This document shows, piece after piece, positions 35,337 through 49,424 of a stretch of 64,000 nucleotides of DNA (position 1 is its first letter; every line of letters begins with the position of its first letter). Below the pieces are notes generated by a model. The model was not told the origin of the DNA, did not search any database, and saw only the letters and a program-made list of their open reading frames with translations. The position numbers were made by a program, and so were the translations under genes. The DNA lies in the NCBI RefSeq assembly GCF_027409185.1, contig NC_084467.1:80980501-81044500 (forward strand). Direction: 5' to 3'. The DNA is from Cynocephalus volans (lineage: Eukaryota > Chordata > Mammalia > Dermoptera > Cynocephalidae).

Positions 35337-35635
35337 GTAAAGGGGCATTTGAGCCATTGATCTTTAACAAAAAAATTAAGCACAATTTTCATATAGAACA
35401 ATATTTTAAAAGATCTTTAGCTTGATTATTCATGATTAGTTGTGGGAAGCAGGAAGTACATAAGCTAAATGTATTTTGAAGATAAATTATAAACATTTTG
35501 CATCCGTTTTCAGCATCCTACTTGGCTAAATCTTTGAAGGCTGGAAATTTTCTAAAGTTATCTTTTTTCCTCTTTAAGCTGGCTCTAATAGAGATATTTA
35601 GGGATTCCAGAAACAGTAAAACATATGCACATATA

Positions 35636-35716
35636 CAGGGGGTCCTCGAAAAGTTCATGGAAAGATTTGTATTATCTTTTAATTCCATTTTTCAACAAAT
35701 TTTTTTAAAGTACCCT
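35636..35716 (-). mobile_element. Short mariner-like MITE, copy 3
   Basis: Inverted relative to copy 1: 'aagttcatggaaagatttgt', 'attatcttttaattccattt' and the terminal 'aaagtaccct'. About 80 bp, the longest of the three copies. It lies in intron 2, 300 bp after exon 2. Confidence 0.65.
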
Positions 35717-35719
35717 CAT

Positions 35720-36238
35720 ATATTACTAAGGTTTTTTGGGGAGGTAAACAACCAGAAATTGATCTGCCTAGCTTTGACAGCATTGGAAGGAGGCTGTCTC
35801 CCTATAATTTGAAGAGGGAGGGGGTGGGAAATTGAATGCCTGAGGGCAGTTGGTTAGCCTACAACTGTTTTTAACTCCTCAGCCCCCTAGACTTCTCCAT
35901 TGCCCTGATATTTGTCTTATGGACACCGTCTGATTTCTCAAGTGAAGGGGCAAGAAATGATTGTTCCATGGCAAGGAGACGAGAGGCAAGATTAAGACTT
36001 ACAAGAAGATTTTCTTATCCACCCTGTCCTCTCACTGCTGCCTCAAGCCACACTTTGCCCTTTTGGCCCAGCCATCTAGCCCTGTAACACATATCGGTTT
36101 AAAACAGCTTTAAGTCTTGCTGGAATTTTTCATGCTTCTTTTCATTAAGTTTCTGGAATCCATGTTTCTCTCTTTCATTTCTATAGCTTTTCCAGACTGG
36201 TTTAGAGAGAGGGAGCCAGCAATCTATGCTAATTTGCC
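35720..36238. other. Intron 2 sequence, nothing recognised
   Basis: No repeat or exon landmark. Confidence 0.35.
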
Positions 36239-36251
36239 AAAAGCAACTACT

Positions 36252-36697
36252 TTTTTTTTTTTTTTTAACATTTGCTGTACATATTTGTGGGGTCCAGTGT
36301 GTTGTTTCAATACATGCATATACTACACAATAATTACTTAAGGTAGATAGCATAGATTTGTACCCATTAGTCCACCACTTCTCCTCCTCCCCCCCCACCT
36401 CCCCTACTCATCTGGCATCTGGTAACCATTATTCTACTCTCTACTTCTATGAGAATCAGTTTTTTGTTTGTTTGTTTTTTTATTCCAGATATGAGTTAGA
36501 TCACATGGTATTTGTCTTTCTGTGCCTGACTTACTTCACTTAACATGATGGCCTCCAGTTCCATCCATTTGCTGCAAATGACAGAATATTGTTTCTTTTT
36601 ATAGCTGAATAGTATTTTCATTGTGTATATATACCACAGTTTTTTAATCCATAGATGAGCATTTAGGTTGATTCTCTTGGCTATTATGAATACTGTC
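36252..36697 (-). mobile_element. 5'-truncated L1 3' end with exact target duplication
   Basis: A poly-T tract (36251-36266) and 'catatttgtggggtccagtg', 'aacatgatggcctccagttc' and 'aatagtattttcattgtgta' mark an L1MA/L1PB-like 3' UTR plus the end of ORF2 on the minus strand. Exact 13-bp duplication aaaagcaactact (36239-36251 and 36698-36710). About 445 bp long. Confidence 0.92.
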
Positions 36698-36710
36698 AAA
36701 AGCAACTACT

Positions 36711-37200
36711 TCTAGTTCATTTCTTTGTTTTATGTTTACTCATCTTGTGCTTTCTATTTGTCCCACCTTTTCTAAGCTTCTTTTCTCTCTCCTTTCTTGC
36801 TTCTTTTTATATTGATTATTTTTTCTCATTTTGTTTTCTTTACTAGCTGTGGAAGTTATATTCTGTATTTCTACCATTTAGTAGTAATCCTAGAAATTTT
36901 AACATGTATGAGTATACTATACTTAGGTCCATAAAATTCAAAGTAAATAATTATCTTTAGCTTCCACTTAAATAATCTTAGAACACTTATTTTATTAAGT
37001 ATTATTATTTTCTAAAGTTAGATTTACTCATGTCTTTGCTACTTCCTTTGTTCTTTCATTTTTATGGTTCACACCTTTCATTTTGGATTACTTTCCTTTT
37101 ATCTGAAGAATATAATTTAGATATTACCTTAGTGGGGATCTTCTAGAGGCAAAATCTCTAAGTTTTTGTTAGTATCAAAATTTAAATATTTTTTCCTTGA
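36711..37200. other. Intron 2 sequence, possibly old L1-derived
   Basis: T-rich sequence with 'tactagctgtggaagttata' and 'cattttggattactttcctt', weakly like L1 ORF1-region fossils. Not assigned. Confidence 0.35.
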
Positions 37201-37204
37201 TATT

Positions 37205-38545
37205 GAAAAATTGTTTAAAAGTTGAGACATAGCTTATACACTAAAATGCATGTTATAAACACATGTATTAGTGAGTTTTGACAAATGTGTATACCTATGT
37301 AACCATCACCCCAGTCAAAATATAGAACAACTTCATCACCCCACAAAGGTCCTTCATGCCCTTTTGTAATCGGTCCCTTCTTAGCCCTCCTTCCCAGGCA
37401 ACCACTGATCTGATTTTTATCGTTATAGATTAATTTTGCCTGTTCTATGACTTCACATACATGGGATTATACTGTTTGTACCCTTTTGTGCCTGGCTTCT
37501 TTCATTGAGCATAATGCTTTTAAGATTCATCCATGTTGTTACATGTAACAATAGTTTGTTCCATCTTTTTGCTGAGTTGTAGTCCTTTATATGAATATAT
37601 CCCAATTTAATCATTCACTAGTTGGGTTGTTCCCAGTCTTTGGCTATGATGAATTAAGCTGTGTTGAACAATGTTTAAGGCTCTGTGTAAGCATGTTTTC
37701 ATTTCTCTTGTAGATACCTACAAATGGAATTTCTGGGTCATATAGTGAGTGTTGTATATCTTTATAAAGAACTGCCAAACTGTTTTCTAAAGATCACTAG
37801 AAGTGAACATTGAATTCATTTAACTGTGTAACTAAAATTAAAATAACTGTGGAGATTACGGTTTTATGTCCACATCAGCAATTTCTGAGAGTTCCAGTTG
37901 TCCCAAATTAAAATATATTTTTCACTAGATTTACAGCTATCTTCTCTCAGAATTTCATTTCACTGGCTTCTGGCTTCTATTGTTGCTGTTGATAAGACAG
38001 CAATTGGTTTAATTGTCACTCCCCTGAAGATTACCTGTCTTTCTTCCCTGGATGCTTTTCACATTTTGGCATTCTGCAGTTTTAAGGTATAGATTTCTTT
38101 TTTATATTTTGAGGTTTCATGAATCTGTGAATTGGTGTCATTTATCAGGTTCTCATCCATCATCTCTTTGAATATTGCCTTTGTCCTATTCTCACCTTCA
38201 TTCCCTTCTGAACTCATAGTGTATATGGGTGAGTTTTCCTCACACTATACTCCATGCATTTTGACCTCTCTTTCCTCTATTCTCTGTCTTTGGGCTACAA
38301 TCTAAGTGATTTCATAGTTCTCTCTTCCATGGCAGTAATTCTCTCTTCACTCCTGTCAGACTCATCCATTCAGGGTTTTGTTGTTTATTTTGTTTTGCTT
38401 TACTTTTTTCAAATTGTGAAATATGCATAGTGAAAAATACCTGAAATATATGTGAACCATATAATAGATGTCTTATAAAGAGATACCCATGTAGTCAGTC
38501 ATGTCAAGAAATAGAACATTACCAACTCCCCTACCCCTCAGGACT
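37205..38545 (-). mobile_element. Old L1M 3'-end fragments
   Basis: 37205-37795 shows 'aaccatcaccccagtcaaaa', 'cttctttcattgagcataat' and 'ctacaaatggaatttctggg', an L1M 3' UTR/ORF2 end reversed. 37900-38350 looks like L1/HAL1 ORF1-region sequence. 38400-38540 is another L1M 3' UTR ('catgtcaagaaatagaacat'). Confidence 0.65.
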
Positions 38546-39042
38546 TTTATTAATTATATCAAATATGTATAACGTAATTTTTCTGTAACCACAATTCTCA
38601 CATTTATTTTAATTTTGGTTACACAGTTAAATGGATTCAATGTTCACTTCTAGTCTTTTTGCAAAAGGCAGATCTTTCCAACACCTAACTTTATTTATGA
38701 TTCATCAGACAATCATCAGGCACTGATGAAACATTCTTCCTCTGGAGAAGTCAAAATTGTCAGATAGCTTTCAAAAATGTTCCCCAAATCAGTGGAAGTC
38801 TATTCTTTTTTGTGTATTTAGGTTGGGGTTACACATGTCTCCTAGTTTCATCAAAAAAAAGAGTTTATTTTTGGTTCTCATTATCCTTTGTCTCTTGTGT
38901 GGTTTCCAAAGAAAATGGGGCGCCATCATTTTTATTCCACTAATTTCTATTTTTTAATATTTTAAATGGTACTTCCTTTAATATCCTTGCACATAAATCT
39001 TTTTTTGTGTGTTACTAATTGTTATTTTAGAAAAATTCTTAG

Positions 39043-39133
39043 GGCTGGCCTGTCAGCTCAGTCAGTTAGAGTGCAGTATTATAACACCAGGGTCAAGGGT
39101 TCAGATACCTGAACCCGCTAGCTGCCAAAAAAA
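39043..39133 (+). mobile_element. tRNA-Ile-type SINE monomer (CYN-like)
   Basis: 'gtcagctcagtcagttagag', 'ataacaccagggtcaagggt' and 'tagctgcc' then an A-rich tail. Exact 14-bp duplication agaaaaattcttag (39029-39042 and 39134-39147). Confidence 0.9.
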
Positions 39134-39174
39134 GAAAAATTCTTAGAAGTATACTAGAGGCATGCACATTTTAA

Positions 39175-42100
39175 GGGTTTTAAAATTTTAATTTTACATA
39201 TTTGTGAGGTACAGTGTGTTATTTCAATACATGCATATACTGTACAATGATTCACTTAGGGTAGATAGCATTCCATCACCTGAACATTTATCTTTTTCTT
39301 TGGGGTGATAATGGCCAAGATCCTCTTTTCTAGCTGTTTAGGGATATACAATATAATATTAGCTCTAGTCAGCCTACAACACCAGAATTTATTCTTCCTA
39401 TCTACTTATAACTTTGTACCCTTTAAGCTACCTCTTCCCTGTTTCCCTCCCCTCCTTCCCTTCCCAGCCTCTGGTAACATAACCATTATTCTACTCTCTA
39501 CTTCTGTGAGAACCATTTTTTTTTTTTTAATTCCACATATGAGTGAGATCATGCGGTATTTGTCTTTCTGTGCCTGGCTTACTTAACATGATGGTCTCCA
39601 GTTCCATCCATGTTGCTGCAAATGATAGGATTTCATTTTTTAAAAAACCTGAGTAGTATTCCATTGTGTATAGATACCACAGTTTTTTAATCCATTCATC
39701 TATTGATGAATACTTAGGTGATCCCATCTCTTGGCTATTGTGAACAGTGCTGCAGTGAACATGGGAGTGCAGGTATCTCTTCAATATATTGATTTCATTT
39801 CCTTTGGGTACATACTCAGTATTGGGATTGTTGGTCTTAATGTAGTTCTATTTTTAGTTTTTTGAGGACCCTCCATACTGCTTTCTACAATGGCTGTCTT
39901 AATTTACATTCCTACCAACAATGTCTCAGAGTTCCCTTTTCTCTGCATCTTCGCCAGCATTTGTTTCTATCTTTTTGATAATAGCCATTCTAACTGGAGT
40001 GAGATGATATCTCATTGTGGTTTTAATTCGATGGCAGTAATTCTCTCTTTTCTCCTGTGGTTTTAATTTGCATTAGCAGATTACTGATGATTAGTGATGC
40101 TGAACAATTTTCCATGTGCCTGTTGACCATTTGTATGTCTTTTTTTGAGAAATGTCTGTTCAGGTCCTTTGCCCAGTTTTAAATTTGTTTGTTTGTTTGT
40201 TTGCTGTTGAGTTGTTTGAGTTTCTTATATATTCTGGACATTACCCCTTTGATTATGTAGTTTGCAAACACTTTCTCACATTCTGTAGATTGTCTCTTCA
40301 CTTTGTTGATTATGTCCTTTGCTGTGCAGAAGATTTTTGGTTTGATGTATTTCATTTGTCTATTTTTGCCTTAGTTGCCTGTGCCTTTGTAGTCTTGCTT
40401 TAAAAAGCACTGCCCAGTCCAATTTCATGTAGTGTTTCCCCTGTGTTTTCTTCTAGTAGTTTCATAATTTGGGGTCTTAAATTTAGATGTCTAATCCATT
40501 TTTAATTGATTTTTATCAATTCAAAGAAAGGGGTGAGAGAAAGGGGTCTAGTTTCAGTCTTCTGCATTTGGATATACAGTTTTTCCTGCACCATTTATTG
40601 AAAAGGTGGTCCTTTCCCCAGTATATATTCTCGCAACTTTGCAGAAAATCAATTGGTTGTAGATGCATGCATTTATTTCTAGGCTCTCTATTCTGTTCTG
40701 TTGGTCAATGTGTCTGTTTTTATGCCAGTACAATGTTGTTTTGATTACTATAGCTTTACAGTATATTTTGAAATCAGGTAGTGTGATACCTCTGGCTTTG
40801 TTCCTTTTGTTCAAGATTGCTTTGGCTATACAGGATCTTTTATGGCTTCATACAAATTTTAAGATTATTTTTTTCTGTTTCTGTGGAAAATGTCATTGTT
40901 ATTTTGATAGGGATGGCATTGAATTTGTGAAATTCTTTGAGTAATATGGGCATTTTTATGATATTAATTCTTACAACCCATGAACATGAATATCTCCCCA
41001 TTTATTTGAATCTTTGATTTCTTTCATCAGTGTTTTATATTTTTCATTGTAGAGATCTTTCACCTCCCTGATTAAATTTACTCCTACATTACTCCTATGT
41101 ATTTCATTTTTTGGTAGTATTGTAAATGTGATTACTTTCTTGATTTCTTCAGATATTTCATTATTGGCATATAAAAATAGTACTGATTTTTATATGTTGA
41201 TTTTTTATCCTGCCACTTTACTGAATTTATTTATTCATTCTAGTAATTTTTTGGTAAAGTTTTTAGGGTTTTCTATGTATAAGATCATGTCATCTGCAAA
41301 TAGGGATAGTTTGACTTCCTCCTTTCCACGCTGAATGCCCTTTATTGCTTTTTCTTGCCTTTTTGCTCTGGCTAGAGCTTCCAGTACTATATTGAATAAA
41401 AGTGGGTAAAGTGGACATTCTTGTGTTATTCCAAATTTTAGAGGAAAAGCCTTCAGCTTTTGTTCAGTCATTGATATGAGCTGTGGGTTGGTTGTTTATG
41501 GCATTTGTTGTGTTGAGGCACATTCCTACTATACCTAAATTTTTGAGTGTTTTTATCAAGAAGTGGTGTTGGATTTTATCAAATGCTTTTTCTGCATCTG
41601 TTGAAATGATAAATGATTTTTCCTTTATTCTGTGGATATGATGAATCACATTTATTGATTTGCATATGTTGAACCATCCTTGGATCCCTACGATGAATCC
41701 CACTTGATCGTGGTGAATGATCTTTTTAATGTGTTGTTGGATTTTGTTTATTAGCATTTTGTCGAGGATTTTCACATCTGTGTTGAGTAGGGATATTGGT
41801 CTATAGTTTTCTTTTTTTGTTGTGTTCTTTTCTGGTTTTGGTATGAGGGTAATAATGTTGGCCTCATAGAATGAGTTTGTAAGTATTCTCTCGTTTTCAA
41901 TTTTTTGGAAGAGTTTGAGAAGAATTCATATTAGTTCTTCTTTAAATGTTTGATAGAATTTGGCAGTGAAGCTAAATCTTGGGGTTTTCTTTTTTTAGGA
42001 GACTTTGATTACTGCTTCTATCTCATTACTCATTATTGGTCTGTTCATGTTTTTAAATTCTTCATGATTTAATCTTGGTAAGTTGTATGTGCCCAGGAAT

Positions 42101-45100
42101 TTATTCATTTCTTTTAGGTTTTCTAATTTGTCAGGGTATAGTTGCTCATAATGGTCTCTTATGGTCTTTTGTATTTCTGTGGTATCAGTTGTAATGTTTC
42201 CTTTTTTATTTCTGATTTTATTTGAGTATTCTCTTTTTTTTCATTAGTCTAACTAAAGATTTATTGATTTTTTTCATCTTTTCAAAAAACCAACATTCAG
42301 TTTCATTGATCTTTTGCATTGTTTTTAATCATTAATCCATTTATTTCTGCTCTGATTTTTGTTATTTCTCTCCTTCTAATCTTGGATTTGGTTTGTTCTT
42401 GTTTTTCTAGTTCTTTGAGGTACAGTATTTGCTTGCTTTTTTGATGTAGGCATTGATGGCTATAAACTTCCCTCTTAGAACTGCTTTTGCTGTATGCCAT
42501 AGGTTCTCGAATGTTGTGTTTTAATTTTCATTTGCCTCCAGGAATTTTTAATTTTTCTTTTTAATTTCTTTGATCCATTTGTTGTTTAGGAGCATGTTTA
42601 ATTTCCATGTATTGGTACCATTTCCAATGTCCCTTTTGTTATTGATTTCTAGTTTTATTACATTGTGGTCAGACATGATAGTTGATATGATTTCAGTTTT
42701 TAAAACTTTGTTGAGACTTGTTTTGTGACCTAAACATATGGTCTATTTTGGAGAATGTTCTATGTGCTGCTGTGAAGAATATGTATTCTGCAGCTGTTGG
42801 ATGGAATGTTCTAAAAATATCTGTTAGGTCCAACCATTCTATAGTGGAGATTAACTCTGATGTTTCTTAGTTAATTTTCTATCTATGATCTGTCCATTAC
42901 TGAAAGTCAGGTGTTAAAGTTCCCAATTATTATTGTGTTGGAGTCTTTCTCTTCGATTAGATCTAATAATATTAGCTCTATATATCTGGGTGCTCTGATG
43001 TTGTGTGTGTATTTATTTAGGATTTTTATATCCTCTTGTTGAGTTGATCTCTTTATCATTATACAATGACCTTCCTTATCTTTTTTTACATTCCTTGGCT
43101 TGAAGCCCTATTTTATCTGAATAGAGCTACTCCTGCTCTTTTTTAGTTTCCATTTGCATGAAATATCTTTTCCATCCCTTCACTTTCAATCAAAGTGTGT
43201 CTTTATAGGTGAAGTGAGTTTCTTGTAGGCAGCATATTGTTGGTTCTTGTTTTATAATTTATTCAGCCATTGTGTGTCTTTTAATTGGGGGATTTAATCC
43301 ATTTACATTTAGAGTTATTAATGATATATAGGGACTTGTTATTGCCATTTTGTTACTTTTTTTCTGGTTGTTTTGTAGATCCTCTTTTCCTTTTGTCCAG
43401 TTTTACTGTCTTCCTTTATGAGTAAATGATTTTCTCTAGTAGTATATTTTGATTTGTTGCTTTTTTATTTTTTAAGTATATTATTATAGGTTTTGTGTCA
43501 TGGTTACCAGAGGCTTACAAAAAACATGTTATAGTTATAACAGATTATTTTAAACTAATAACAACTTAACTTTGATCACTAAGAAAAAAGAAAAAAAAAC
43601 AAAGCTAACTATACACTTTAATTTAATTAGCCCCCACTTTTTGAATTTTTGTTGTTTCAAGTTACATCTTTTAATTTTGCCTATCTCTTATGTGGTTGTT
43701 GTATTTTTTATTTTCTTAATAGGTTTGCCATATATTCTTTATCCTGAGGCTATAAGTGGTTTATTCACCATCCTTACAACATTGGATTATTCTGAGTTTG
43801 TCTGTGTACTTATTTTACTAGTGAGTTTTATACCTTCAAGTGTTTTCTTGTTACACTTTAGTATCATTATTCAGATTGAAGAATTCCCTTTAGCATTTCT
43901 TGTAAGGCAGGTCAAATGTTGATGAATTCCCTTAGCTTTTGTTTGTCTAGGAAGGTCTTTATTTCTCCTTCATATTTGAAGGTTGGTTTTGCTAGATACA
44001 GAATTCTTGATTTACAGTCTTTTTCCTTCAGTATTTTGAATGTATTTATCCCATTCTCTACCTGGCCTGTAGTGTTTCTGCTGAGAAATCTGCCAAAAGC
44101 CATATTGAGGCTCCACTGAATGTTATTTGTTTGTTTTATCTTGCTGCTTTAAATGTTCTTTCTTTATCTTTGGTTTTTGATAATTTCATTATGATGAGCT
44201 GTTGGGTATTCCTCTTTGGATTGAATTTTACTGGTAACCTCTGAGCTTCCTGTACCTCAATGCTATCATCTTTCTCCATACTTGGGAAATTTTCAGCCAT
44301 TATTTTCTTGAATATGTTTTCTAGGTCTCTTTTTCATCTCTTTTGGGCACACCAGTTATCTGAAGGTTATTTTGATTGATGATGTCTCATAATTGCTGCA
44401 GTTCTGTTTTATTTAAAAAAAATTTTTTTTCTTTTTGCCCCTCTGATTGGATAATTTCTTTTCATATGTTCTGTCTTTGATCTCACTGATTCTGTCAAGT
44501 TTCTCTTTCTGCTGCTGGATTGTTTTCCAAATGTCATTTACTTTTCTGTTTTTTTGTGCTCCCCTGAACATCTTTAAGAGGATTATTCTGAATTCTCTGT
44601 CCACCATTACTCTGGGTCCATTGCTTGCACTTTTTTGGTTTCTTTTGGTAGTTCCATATTTCTCTGTTCTTTCTTGATCTTTGTGTGTTTACATTGGTGC
44701 CTGTGCCTGTGAGGAGATGGCTACTTCTTCCAGGTTTTGTAGGTGTTCTTTGGTGGTATTTGACCTTTACTGCTCAATGTCAGAACTTTGTCTCTGGTCT
44801 GTGTTTTATTTTTTTTCCTATTCCATGGTGGATTAACAGCAATCAACACCACTTAAACACTGCATTGGAACTAATTTGCTGTCCCGCCATTAATTCCTGA
44901 TTTGGGGAAGACTCACTGTGGGCACTGGAAATTGAATGCTGTGCCTAAGCTAAATTGCTGCCTTGCCATTGTTTCTCAGTCTGGGGAAAACCTTGCATGG
45001 ACCAGATTTTTATTGTTGGCCTTTTAGTCACTTCTGGATAATGGGGACACTCCACAAGAGCAACTGGGCTGTGTGGGAAATCCAGTCTGGGATTGAGTCT

Positions 45101-45390
45101 TTCCTGCAAATTGTGTCCCCTGTAGTTGTTGCACCAACTGGTCTCTATTGTATGGCTCCCATGCTGATCAACAGCTACCAGTATTTTTCTCAGTGCACCC
45201 CTGGTGGATGAGTCCCCACCCCCAGTAGTCCAAACATTTCCCATGGGGCAGGCCTCATACCTATCCCTCCAAAGATTTACAGACCTCTGGGCAAATCAGA
45301 CATCCACCTCTTCCTTTATCCCCTCACCTATGATACAGCAGGTATAGTGGCCTCCTCTGTGTATGGTGCTATGCTGACATTGAAAGTGGG
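39175..45390 (-). mobile_element. Near full-length but decayed L1, antisense to SPO16
   Basis: The 3' UTR starts near 39180 and shares 'tgaggtacagtgtgttattt' with the copies at 22588 and 36252. ORF2 runs leftward: minus-strand frames at 40554-40814 (C-terminal part), 41235-41471 (RT palm, with [12 protein letters not shown]) and 41464-41775 (RT fingers, '[16 protein letters not shown]'). ORF1 C-terminal sequence is at 43912-44103 and an ORF1 coiled-coil piece at 44413-44607. The 5' UTR extends to about 45390. Many stops and frameshifts. Confidence 0.8.
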
Positions 45391-48208
45391 ATTGTACCAC
45401 AGTTTATTTATCCATTCACCTATTGAAAGATGTCTTGGTTGCCTGCAAGTTTTAGCCTTTATGAATAAAGCTTCTATAAACACCCATGTATAGGTTTTTG
45501 CGTAAGCATCTGTTTTCAGTTCCTTTGGTTAAATACCAAAGAGTGATTGCTGGATCACATGATAAGAGTATGCTTAGTTTTTTAAGAAAAACCACTAAAC
45601 TATCTTTCAATGTGGCTGTATTAGTTTGCATTTCTACCAGCAATGATTGAGAGTTCCTGTTGTTCCAGATTCTCACTAGCATTTGGTGTTGTCAGCGTTC
45701 TGGATTTGGACCATTCTGATAGATGTGTAGTTGTATCTCATTGTTGTTTTAACTTGAATTTCCCTGATGACACGTTATGTGAAGCATCTTTTCATGTGCG
45801 TATTTGCCTTCTACATAACTTCTTTGGCAAGGTGTCTGTTAAGATCTTTAGCTCATTTTTTAATCAGGTTGTTGGTTTTCTTATTGTTAAGTTTTAAGTG
45901 TTCTTTGTATATTTTTGACAGCAGTTCTTTATCAGAGGTGCCTTTTAAATATTTTCTCCTAGTTGTACTTGTTTTCTTATTCTCTTGATGTTGTCTTTTG
46001 CAGAGCAGAAGTTTTTAATATTAATGAAGTTGAGCTTATCAATTATTTTTCTCATGGATCATGCCTTTGCTGATGTATCAGAAAAATCATTGTCATACCC
46101 AAGATTATCTAGGTTTTCTCCTCTGTTATCCTTTAGAAATTTTATAGTTTTCATTTTACCTTTAGGTCTATGGTCATTTTGGGTTAATTTTTGAGAAGGG
46201 AGTAAGGTCTGCATCTAGATTCATTTTTTGCATGTGGATATCCAGTTGTTTTCATCACTGTTTTTTGGAAAAAGATGTCGTTGTTCCATAGTATTGCTTT
46301 TGCTCTTTTGTCAAAGATCAGTTGACCATATTTACATGGGTCTATTTCTGAGCTCTCTATTCTTTTCTCTTGAAAATATCACAAATACCACACTGCCTTT
46401 TTTTTTTTTTTAACAAGATAGTAGATACTAAAATCAAACGCTCTTGATTACTGTAGCTTTATAGTAAGTCTTCAGATCAGGTAATGTCAGCCCTTTGACT
46501 TCATTCTTTTTCTTCCATATTGTGTTGGCACTTCTGGGTCTTGCCTCTCCATATAAACTTTAGAATCAGTTGTCAATATCTACAAAATAGTTTTCTGGGG
46601 TTCAGATTGGGATTATATTGAATCTATAGATCAAGTTGGGAGGAAGTGACATCTTGACAATATTGAGTTTCTCCATGAACATGGAATCTCTCTCCATTTA
46701 TTTAGTTTTTTTTATTCTTTTCACCAGATTTGTAGTTTTCCTCGTATGGATTTGCTCATATTTTGTTAGATTTATACCTCAGTATTATATTTTGGCAGTG
46801 CTAATATGAATAGTACCATGTTTTAAGTTTCAAATTCTACTTTTTCATTGTTGGTATAGGAAAGCAGTTTATTTTTGCACATTAACGTCATATCCTGCAA
46901 ACTTGTGTAATTGCTTATTAGTTCCAGAAGTTTTTTAGTTGATTCTTTCACATTTTCTACATAGATGATCATGTCACCCACAAAGAAAGACAGTTTTATT
47001 TCTTCCTTCCCAATCTGTATACCCTTTATTTCCTTTTCTTGCCTTATTGCATTAGCTAGGATTTCCAGTACAGTGTTGAAAATATGTGTGGGAGGGAATA
47101 TTCTTGCCTTCTTCCTGATCTTAGTGGGAGGGCTTCATTTTTCTTCCAATCCGTACGATGATACCTGTTTTTTTGTAGATACTCTTTATCATGTTGAGGA
47201 AATTCCCCTCTATTCCTAGTTTAACAAGAGTTTTTATCGTGAATGGGTGTTGGACTTTGTCAATGCCTTTTCTTCATCTACTGATATGATCATGTGATTT
47301 TTTTTTTAGCCCATTGATTTTATGGATTACATTAGTTGATTTTCAGATGTTGAACAAGCCTTTCATACCTTGGATAAATCCCACTTGGTCATGGTGTACA
47401 ATTCTTTTTATACATTGTTGGATCTGATTTGCTGATATGTTGTTGAGGATTTTTGCATCTATGTTCATGAGAGATATTGATTTGTAGTTTTCTCATAATG
47501 TCTTTGTTTGGTTTTGGTATTAGGGTAATACCGAACTCATAAAATGAGTTAGGAAATGCTTCCCTCTGCTTCGGTCCTCAGAAAGAGATTGTAGAGAATT
47601 GATATGATTTCTTCCTTCAATAGTTGATAGAATTCACCTGTGAACCCATGTGGACCTGGTGCTTTGTGTTTTGGAAGGTTATTATTGATTCAATTTCCTT
47701 AATAGATATAATATTATGTTTGGAAGGTTATTATTGATTCAGTTTTCTTAATAGATATTCTGATTGTTCCTTCTTGTGTGAGTTTTGGCAAATTGTCTCT
47801 TTCAAGGAATTGTTCCATTTCATTTAGGTTATCAAATTTGTGGACATAGAGTTGTTCACAGTATTCTCTTGTTATCCTTTTAATGTCCATGATATGTGTA
47901 GTAATGTCCCCTCTTTGATTTCTGATATTTGTAGTTTGTGTTCTTTTTTTCTTAGGCTGGCCTTTAAGGCTTATTGATTTTATTGACCTGTTCAAAGAAC
48001 CAATCAGCTTTTGGTTTCATTGATTTTCTCTATTGATTTCCTGTTTCCAGTTTTACTGATTTCTGGTCTAATTCTTATTAATTCTTTTTTTATGCTTACT
48101 TTGGATTTAAGCTGCTCTTATTTTTTGAGAGGGTAGGAAAAAAATTGCTCCTATTTTTCTAGTTACCTAAGATGGAAACTTAGATTATTGATTTTAGATC
48201 TTTCTTTT

Positions 48209-48347
48209 TTTTTTTTTTTGTCTTTTTCGTGACCGGCACTCAGCCAGTGAGTGCACCAGCCACTCCTATATAGGATCTGAACCTGTGGTGGGAGCGTCGC
48301 CGCACTCCCAGCACCGCACTCTCCCAAGTGCGCCACGGGCTCGGCCC
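48209..48347 (-). mobile_element. Composite tRNA-Ile-type SINE
   Basis: The reverse complement begins 'agggccgagcccgtggcgca', contains 'ggttcagatcctatatagg' and ends in an A tail. Exact 14-bp duplication tagatctttctttt (48195-48208 and 48348-48361). Confidence 0.9.
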
Positions 48348-49402
48348 TAGATCTTTCTTTTCTAATATATGCATTCAGTGCTATAAATTTCCCTCTAAGC
48401 ACTGCTTTCACTGTATCTTATAAATTTTGATAAGTTGTGTTTTCATTTTCATTTAGTTCAAAATATTTAAAAATTTACCTTGAGATTTCTTCTTTGACCC
48501 TTGTGTTATTTAGAAGTATGCTGTTTAATCTTTGCATATTTTGGAATTTTTTGTTATCTTTCTGTTAATTGATTTCTCCTTTAATTCTACTGTGGTCTGA
48601 GAGCAGACATTGTATGATTTCTATTTTTTAAAATTTGTTAAGGTGTGTTTTATGGCCCAGGATTTGTTCTGTCTTGGTGAATATTCCATGTAAGATTGAG
48701 AAGAATGTTTATTCTTCTGTTATTGGATGAAGTAGTTTATAAGATATCAGTTACATCTAGTGTTGATTGATGGTGTTGTTGAGTTCAACTATGTCCCTAC
48801 TGATCTTCTGCCAGCTGGATCTATCCATCTCTGATAGAAGGGTGTTGAAGTCTCTAACTATGATAGTGGATTTAACTATTTCTCCTTGCAGTTCAATCAA
48901 TTTTTGCCTTATATAGTTTGATACTCTGTTGTTAGGCACACACACAGTAAGGATTGTATGTCTTAGAGAATTGATCCCTTTATCATTATGTCATGACCTC
49001 CGTTATCTCAGATAACTTTCTTGCCTTGAAGTCTTCTCTGTCTGAAATGGATTTAGCTACTCCTGCTTTCTTTGATTAGTGTTAGCATGGTATACTTTTC
49101 TTCATCCACTTACTTTTAATCTGTATGTACCTTTCTAGTTAAAGTAGGTTTCTTGAAAACATATAGTTGGGTTTTGCTTTTCAATCCACTTTGGCAATCT
49201 CTTTTAATTGGTGCATTTAGACCATTGACATTCAAAGTGATTTTTGGTATACTTGGATTAATATCTGCCATACTAATTACTATTTTTAATTTGTTGGTCT
49301 TGTTCTTTGTTCCAATTTTTATCTTCCACTCTTTTTCTGCCTTTTGTGGTTTTGACTGAGCATTTTATATGGTTTCATTTTTCTCTACTTTCTTAGCATG
49401 TG

Positions 49403-49424
49403 TTATATATATATATATATATTT
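49403..49424. repeat. (AT)n microsatellite
   Basis: About 10 AT units; a second TA/CA-rich patch lies at 49612-49660. Confidence 0.85.

Noticed and set aside
41235-41775. Minus-strand frames with FADD and AEKAFDK motifs as a possible host reverse transcriptase
   Set aside because: They are pieces of a decayed L1 ORF2, broken by stops and frameshifts.
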